Assembly: GCF_014652335.1 (NCBI RefSeq)
Contig: NZ_BMYP01000008.1
Span: 45,827-109,826, forward strand
Reading direction: 5' to 3'
Length of the DNA: 64,000 nucleotides
From: Vogesella fluminis
GTDB taxonomy: Bacteria; Pseudomonadota; Gammaproteobacteria; Burkholderiales; Chromobacteriaceae
The translations under genes and the position numbers were made by a program. The notes below the pieces were generated by a model. The model made no database searches. It worked only from the letters and a program-made list of their open reading frames with translations, and had not been told where the DNA came from. Below are positions 60,185 through 64,000 of the stretch, piece after piece; within the stretch, counting starts at the first letter, position 1, and every line of letters starts with the position of its first letter.

Positions 60185-61351
60185 ATGCAACTGAAAGGCA
60201 ACTGGAACTACCCCACCGCCATCCGCTTCGGCGCCGGCCGCGCCAGCGAACTGCCGGCCATGTGCGCCGAGCTGGGCATCAAGCGCCCGCTGCTGGTTAC
60301 CGATTCCGGCCTGGCCCGCCTGCCGCTGGTCGGACGGCTGCTGGACTACCTGCACAGCGCCGGCCTTGCGGCCAACGTGTTCAGCGACCTGCGCCCCAAC
60401 CCGGTGGGCCGTGACGTGGATGCCGGCGTGGCCGCCTACAAGGCCGGCGGCCATGACGGTGTGATCGCAGTCGGCGGCGGCAGCGCACTGGACGTGGGCA
60501 AGGCCATCGCGCTGATGGTGGGCCAGGACCGCCCGCTGTGGGACTTCGAGGACGTGGGCGACAACTGGACCCGCGTCAACGTGGCCGGCGTGGCGCCTAC
60601 CATCGCGGTGCCCACCACCGCCGGCACCGGCTCCGAGGTTGGCCGCGCCTCGCTGATCATCGACGAAAACGGCCACCGCAAGGTCATCATCTTCCACCCG
60701 TCGATGCTGCCCAAGCTGGTGCTGGCCGACCCGGAACTCACCTGCGGCCTGCCGCGCCACCTTACCGCTGCCACCGGCATCGACGCCTTCGTGCACAACC
60801 TGGAAGCGTTCTGTTCGCCGTTCTACCACCCGATCGCCCAGGGCGTGGCGCTGGAAGGCATGAAGCTGGTGCACGACTGGCTCCCGGCAGCCTGCGACAA
60901 CGGCAACAACGTGGAAGCGCGCTCGCACATGTTGGCCGCATCGATCATGGGCGCCACTGCCTTCCAGAAGGGTCTCGGCGGCGTGCATGCGCTGGCGCAC
61001 CCGATCGGCGCGCACTTCGACACCCACCACGGCCTGGCCAATGCCATCCTGCTGCCCTATGTGCTGGTGAAAAACCGCCCGGCCATCGAGCAGCGCATCG
61101 TGGCCGCCGCCCGCTACATCGGCCTGGCCGATGCCAGCTTCGACGGCTTCCTCGGCTGGATCCTGCAGCTGCGCGCCAAGCTGGGCATCGCCCACAGTCT
61201 GGCCGAGATCGGCATCAGCAGCGAGCACGCGGCGCTGATAGGCCGTGACGCCAAGCAGGACCCGAGCGACGGCGGCAACCCGCTGCCGCTATCCGCCGAT
61301 GACTATGCGGCCATCTTCCTGGCCGCCTGCGAGGGCAATGTCCATGGCTAA
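60185..61351 (+). CDS. Iron-type (group III) alcohol dehydrogenase
   Basis: A 388-residue Fe-ADH: GVIAVGGGSALDVGKAIAL nucleotide site, PTTAGTGSEV, and the metal ligands Asp/His in TGIDAFVHNLE, HALAHPIGAHFDTHHGLANA. It would oxidise the hydroxyl group of a gamma-glutamyl amino alcohol. The 118-base gap before it contains CAGAAAGCACAGACAA facing TTTCCGTGTTTTCCGTGGG, resembling the interior arms of the repeat at 56005. Confidence 0.9.
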   Translation: MQLKGNWNYPTAIRFGAGRASELPAMCAELGIKRPLLVTDSGLARLPLVGRLLDYLHSAGLAANVFSDLRPNPVGRDVDAGVAAYKAGGHDGVIAVGGGSALDVGKAIALMVGQDRPLWDFEDVGDNWTRVNVAGVAPTIAVPTTAGTGSEVGRASLIIDENGHRKVIIFHPSMLPKLVLADPELTCGLPRHLTAATGIDAFVHNLEAFCSPFYHPIAQGVALEGMKLVHDWLPAACDNGNNVEARSHMLAASIMGATAFQKGLGGVHALAHPIGAHFDTHHGLANAILLPYVLVKNRPAIEQRIVAAARYIGLADASFDGFLGWILQLRAKLGIAHSLAEIGISSEHAALIGRDAKQDPSDGGNPLPLSADDYAAIFLAACEGNVHG

Positions 61352-62045
61352 ACCCGTGATTGGTCTGACCACCTACCCGCCCGGCCCCGGCCACGGCCCG
61401 CACACGCCGGAACTGTACGTGCAGGCGGTGGTGCGTGCCGGCGGCGCGCCGGTGCTGCTGCCGCATGTCGGCGCCGACATGGTGGATGCCTGGCTGTCGC
61501 GCCTGGACGGCGTGGTGCTGATCGGCGGCGGCGATATCGAGCCGGCGCGCTACGACGGCGGCGACCACCCCACCATCTACAACCTCAATCCGGCGCGCGA
61601 CGACACCGAGCTGGCGCTGACCCGCGCGGTGCTGGCCAGCAAGTTGCCGACGCTGGCGATCTGCCGCGGCCTGCAGCTGGTAAACACCGTGCTCGGCGGC
61701 AGCCTGCACCTGCACCTGCCGGACGTGGTGGGCGAAGACACCCTGCACCGCGCCCCGCCGCGCGACCCGGTGCCGCACGCCATCCGCGTGGCCGCCGGCA
61801 GCTGCCTGGCCGGGCTGCTCGGCGAGCACAGCGAGTCGGCATCCTGGCATCACCAGGCCATAGCCCAGCTGGGCGAAGGCCTGCTGCCGGTGGCGTGGGC
61901 GCCGGACGGGGTGATCGAAGCGGTGGAGCTGCAGGGCAACCCGCAGCTGACCGCGGTGCAGTGGCACCCGGAAATCACCGCCGCGGACGACGCGCGCCAG
62001 CAGGCGCTGTTCGACCACCTAGTACGTCTGGCCGCCGGCCGCTGA
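61344..62045 (+). CDS. Class I glutamine amidotransferase-like gamma-glutamyl hydrolase (PuuD-like)
   Basis: A 233-residue C26 peptidase: MAKPVIGLTTYPPGPGHGPH, GGGDIEPARYDG, the nucleophile Cys in LAICRGLQLVN, and His/Glu in AVQWHPEI. PuuD removes glutamate from gamma-glutamyl-GABA; here the substrate would be the oxidised gamma-glutamyl acid. Overlaps the dehydrogenase stop by 8 bases. ATG 61344 is preferred over 61338 by spacing to GAGGG. Confidence 0.9.
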   Translation: MAKPVIGLTTYPPGPGHGPHTPELYVQAVVRAGGAPVLLPHVGADMVDAWLSRLDGVVLIGGGDIEPARYDGGDHPTIYNLNPARDDTELALTRAVLASKLPTLAICRGLQLVNTVLGGSLHLHLPDVVGEDTLHRAPPRDPVPHAIRVAAGSCLAGLLGEHSESASWHHQAIAQLGEGLLPVAWAPDGVIEAVELQGNPQLTAVQWHPEITAADDARQQALFDHLVRLAAGR

Positions 62046-62139
62046 AACCGGGCACGCCGGCGACATCGCGGAGCGCCACCGGCGCAAGGTTGGCCGCAAG
62101 CGTAGCACCCGTACCGGGCACGCCGCCACAGAGCGGCGA

Positions 62140-62174
62140 CCGGTACGGCGCCGGGCGGCATACCGCCGTACCGG
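62140..62174. repeat. Inverted repeat upstream of the permease
   Basis: CCGGTACGGCG and CGCCGTACCGG, perfect 11-base arms around 13 bases, 29 bases before the permease start. An exact AAGGTTGGCCGC copy lies at 62086 in the same gap. It could be an attenuator or an mRNA processing hairpin. Confidence 0.55.
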
Positions 62175-62202
62175 CAAACACGACACAACAAAGGAGACAA
62201 TC

Positions 62203-63636
62203 ATGCAGAAACAGAAGGTCGTACGGGAGCTGAAGTCCAGCCTCAAGACCATACACCTGTGGGGGATCGCCGTCGGACTGGTGATCTCCGGTGAGTACTT
62301 CGGCTGGAGCTACGGCTGGGCCAGCGCCGGCACGCTGGGGTTTCTGGTGACCTCGCTGCTGATCGCCGCGATGTACACCACCTTCATCTTCAGCTACACC
62401 GAGCTGACCACCTCGATACCGCACGCCGGCGGCCCGTTTGCCTATGCGCGGCGTGCCTTCGGCCCCACCGGCGGCTTCATTGCCGGCGCGGCCACGCTGA
62501 TCGAGTTCGTGTTCGCGCCACCGGCCATCGCGCTGGCCATCGGTGCCTATCTGGGGGTGCAGTTCCCGGGGCTGGACCCGAAAGTGGCGGCGGTGGGCGC
62601 CTACCTGGTGTTCATGGCATTGAACATCCTGGGGGTGCAGCTGGCGGCCAACTTCGAGTTGTTCGTCACCGTGCTGGCCATCGGCGAGCTGCTGGTATTC
62701 ATGGGCGTGGTCAGCCCTGGCTTCTCGCTGGCCAACTTCACCGCCAACGGCTGGGCTGGCGGCAGCGAGCTGAACCACACCGCGCTGCTGGGTATCCTGG
62801 GGGCGATTCCGTTTGCCATCTGGTTCTTCCTGGCGATCGAAGGCGCCGCCATGGCGGCAGAGGAAGCGGAAGACCCGCGCCGCACCATCCCGAAAGCCTA
62901 TATCGGCGGCATTCTCACCCTTACCGTGCTGGCCATCGGCGTGATGATCATGGCCGGCGGCGTGGGCGACTGGCGCCTGCTGGCCAACATCAACGACCCG
63001 CTGCCGCAGGCGATGAAAGCCGTGGTCGGCGAAAACAGCGGCTGGATGCACATGCTGGTGTGGATCGGCCTGTTCGGCCTGATTGCCAGCTTCCACGGCA
63101 TCATCATGGGCTACTCGCGGCAGATCTTCGCACTCGCGCGCGCCGGCTACATGCCGACCGTGTTTGCCCGCGTGCACCCGCGCTTCAAGACCCCGCACCT
63201 TGCCATCATCCTGGGCGGCATCATCGGCATCGCCGCCATCTTCAGCGACGAATGGATCAAGCTCGGCGGCCAGACGCTGACAGCCAACATCATCACCATG
63301 TCGGTATTCGGTGCGCTGGTGATGTACATCATGTCGATGCTCAGCCTGCTGCGCTTGCGCCGTACCGAGCCCAAGCTGGATCGCCCGTTCCGTGCCCCGG
63401 TCTATCCGCTGTTCCCGTGCATTGCACTAGCCATCGCCACGCTATCGCTGCTGACCATGGCCTGGCTGAACCAGCTGGTATTCGCACTGTTCGTGGCAGC
63501 CATGGCGGCCGGCTACATATACTTCCTGGCCACCAAGCATCTGCGAGATGCCGCACCGCAGGACGACATGCTCGAGGGCCAGAGCTGCGAAGATGAACTG
63601 CCACTAAACCTGTCGCTGCTGCCGGGGAAGGATTGA
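62203..63636 (+). CDS. eat: Ethanolamine-type amino acid permease (APC family)
   Basis: A 477-residue permease with twelve helices: LKTIHLWGIAVGLVISGEYFGWSYGWASAG, TTSIPHAGGPFAYARRAFGP, FAIWFFLAIEGAAMAAEEAEDPRRTIPKAYI match ethanolamine permease proteins. Preceded by AAGGAGAC. It brings the amine into the cell for the preceding enzymes. No ethanolamine ammonia-lyase genes (eutBC) are in the window. Confidence 0.85.
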   Translation: MQKQKVVRELKSSLKTIHLWGIAVGLVISGEYFGWSYGWASAGTLGFLVTSLLIAAMYTTFIFSYTELTTSIPHAGGPFAYARRAFGPTGGFIAGAATLIEFVFAPPAIALAIGAYLGVQFPGLDPKVAAVGAYLVFMALNILGVQLAANFELFVTVLAIGELLVFMGVVSPGFSLANFTANGWAGGSELNHTALLGILGAIPFAIWFFLAIEGAAMAAEEAEDPRRTIPKAYIGGILTLTVLAIGVMIMAGGVGDWRLLANINDPLPQAMKAVVGENSGWMHMLVWIGLFGLIASFHGIIMGYSRQIFALARAGYMPTVFARVHPRFKTPHLAIILGGIIGIAAIFSDEWIKLGGQTLTANIITMSVFGALVMYIMSMLSLLRLRRTEPKLDRPFRAPVYPLFPCIALAIATLSLLTMAWLNQLVFALFVAAMAAGYIYFLATKHLRDAAPQDDMLEGQSCEDELPLNLSLLPGKD

Positions 63637-63796
63637 ATGCAGCCAACGATATACCGTGTTAACGGACACAGACTGCTGACGAGGCTCCCAAATTATCGGT
63701 AATGCCGTTCACTCAAAGAGCTGCAAGAAACGGAGCAGATCTGGCACGGAAATGTCGCAAAGCCGGTTTGTGACAGTTTCAGAGACCTAGAAAACA
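63637..63796. other. Non-coding stretch after the permease
   Basis: No supported gene or motif; lower GC than the surrounding genes. Confidence 0.4.
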
Positions 63797-63839
63797 CAAA
63801 ACCCCTGATCCAATTTTTCAATTGAATCAGGGGTTTTTA
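63797..63839. terminator. Bidirectional rho-independent terminator
   Basis: AAAACCCCTGATCCAATT pairs with AATTGAATCAGGGGTTTTT-like sequence; a run of T on both strands. It lies just before a tRNA remnant. Confidence 0.85.
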
Positions 63840-63841
63840 TG

Positions 63842-63886
63842 TGGTTGCGGGAGCAGGATTTGAACCTACGGCCTTCGGGTTATGAG
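63842..63886 (-). pseudogene. tRNA-fMet 3-prime fragment (possible attachment site)
   Basis: Minus strand reads CTCATAACCCGAAGG, the T-arm GTAGG-TTCAAAT-CCTGC, acceptor TCCCGCA and ACCA. This is the anticodon loop to 3-prime end of an initiator-type tRNA. Upstream of the anticodon the expected stem strand TCGGG is replaced by TTGGC and the D-arm and 5-prime acceptor are missing. The cut in the anticodon stem is typical of att duplications left by integrases. No integrase is visible before the window ends. Confidence 0.7.
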
Positions 63887-64000
63887 GCCAAATAATCTGC
63901 CGTACGTTACATGCCACCAAGTTCAAACCAAACAGCCTCGGCGAATTCAGGGAGTAAGTGCAACGGCGGGCAGGTCTGGAGGATGGGGGTGAGATGAGGT

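Noticed and set aside
56275..63636. Classical putrescine (Puu) operon
   Set aside because: No PuuB-type oxidase within the unit; an iron-type alcohol dehydrogenase and an ethanolamine-type permease are present instead. The FAD oxidase at 52569 is in a separate unit.
63842..63886. Intact tRNA gene
   Set aside because: The D-arm, 5-prime acceptor strand and one side of the anticodon stem are missing.

Overview
The window is about 64 kb of GC-rich DNA, densely coded on both strands. Gene content and protein sequences (Zur/ZnuABC, the dacA-ybeD-lipB-lipA block, two c-prime type cytochromes with a b561, an iol catabolic locus, Fur-type boxes) fit a free-living Betaproteobacterium. The Chromobacteriaceae/Neisseriales group (Vogesella or Chromobacterium-like) is my best guess, but it rests on general resemblance and not on a marker gene. 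There is no rRNA operon, intact tRNA, CRISPR array or complete transposase gene.

Layout. 0-5.5 kb: end of an enoyl-CoA hydratase gene, a TauE/SafE-like membrane protein, and a Zur-controlled zinc operon (zur, COG0523 GTPase, a 75-aa His-rich membrane protein, znuC, znuB, znuA) in which successive genes overlap or nearly touch. 5.5-17 kb: housekeeping and respiratory genes (two class II cytochromes c, cytochrome b561, tyrS, lipA, lipB, ybeD, dacA, ilvA, gph) and a Fur-box DUF1513 pair. 17-37 kb: a full inositol catabolic region with iolA, B, E, C, D, an inositol-type ABC transporter, an RpiR-type regulator, a separate LacI-type regulator facing iolH-iolI-iolG, and two further inositol-type dehydrogenases. 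Four copies of one palindrome, AGAAATTTATTTCT or a close variant, mark the iol promoters. 37-44 kb: an iron-siderophore uptake operon (TonB receptor, binding protein, permease, ATPase, DUF2218) with a Fur box and a PchR/AraC-type activator. 44-48 kb: a beta-alanine module (LysR, omega-amino acid:pyruvate transaminase, second MmsA). 48-56 kb: a TetR-controlled amidohydrolase and polyamine-type binding protein, then an FAD amine oxidase, cupin and aldehyde dehydrogenase. 56-63.6 kb: an RpiR regulator, a gamma-glutamylamide synthetase, an aldehyde dehydrogenase, an iron-type alcohol dehydrogenase, a PuuD-like hydrolase and an ethanolamine-type permease. Together these suggest a gamma-glutamyl route for ethanolamine or a similar amino alcohol. 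A tRNA-fMet 3-prime fragment near the right edge hints at an integration site.

Two cross-cutting features stand out. First, the 12-mer GCGGCCAACCTT occurs 21 times exactly on the two strands, plus many near copies. It lies both inside genes and as inverted pairs just after stop codons, the pattern shown by Neisseriaceae DNA uptake sequences, but the word is different. Second, a 266-bp terminal-inverted-repeat element is present twice at identical length and opposite orientation; one copy is nested inside another repeat.
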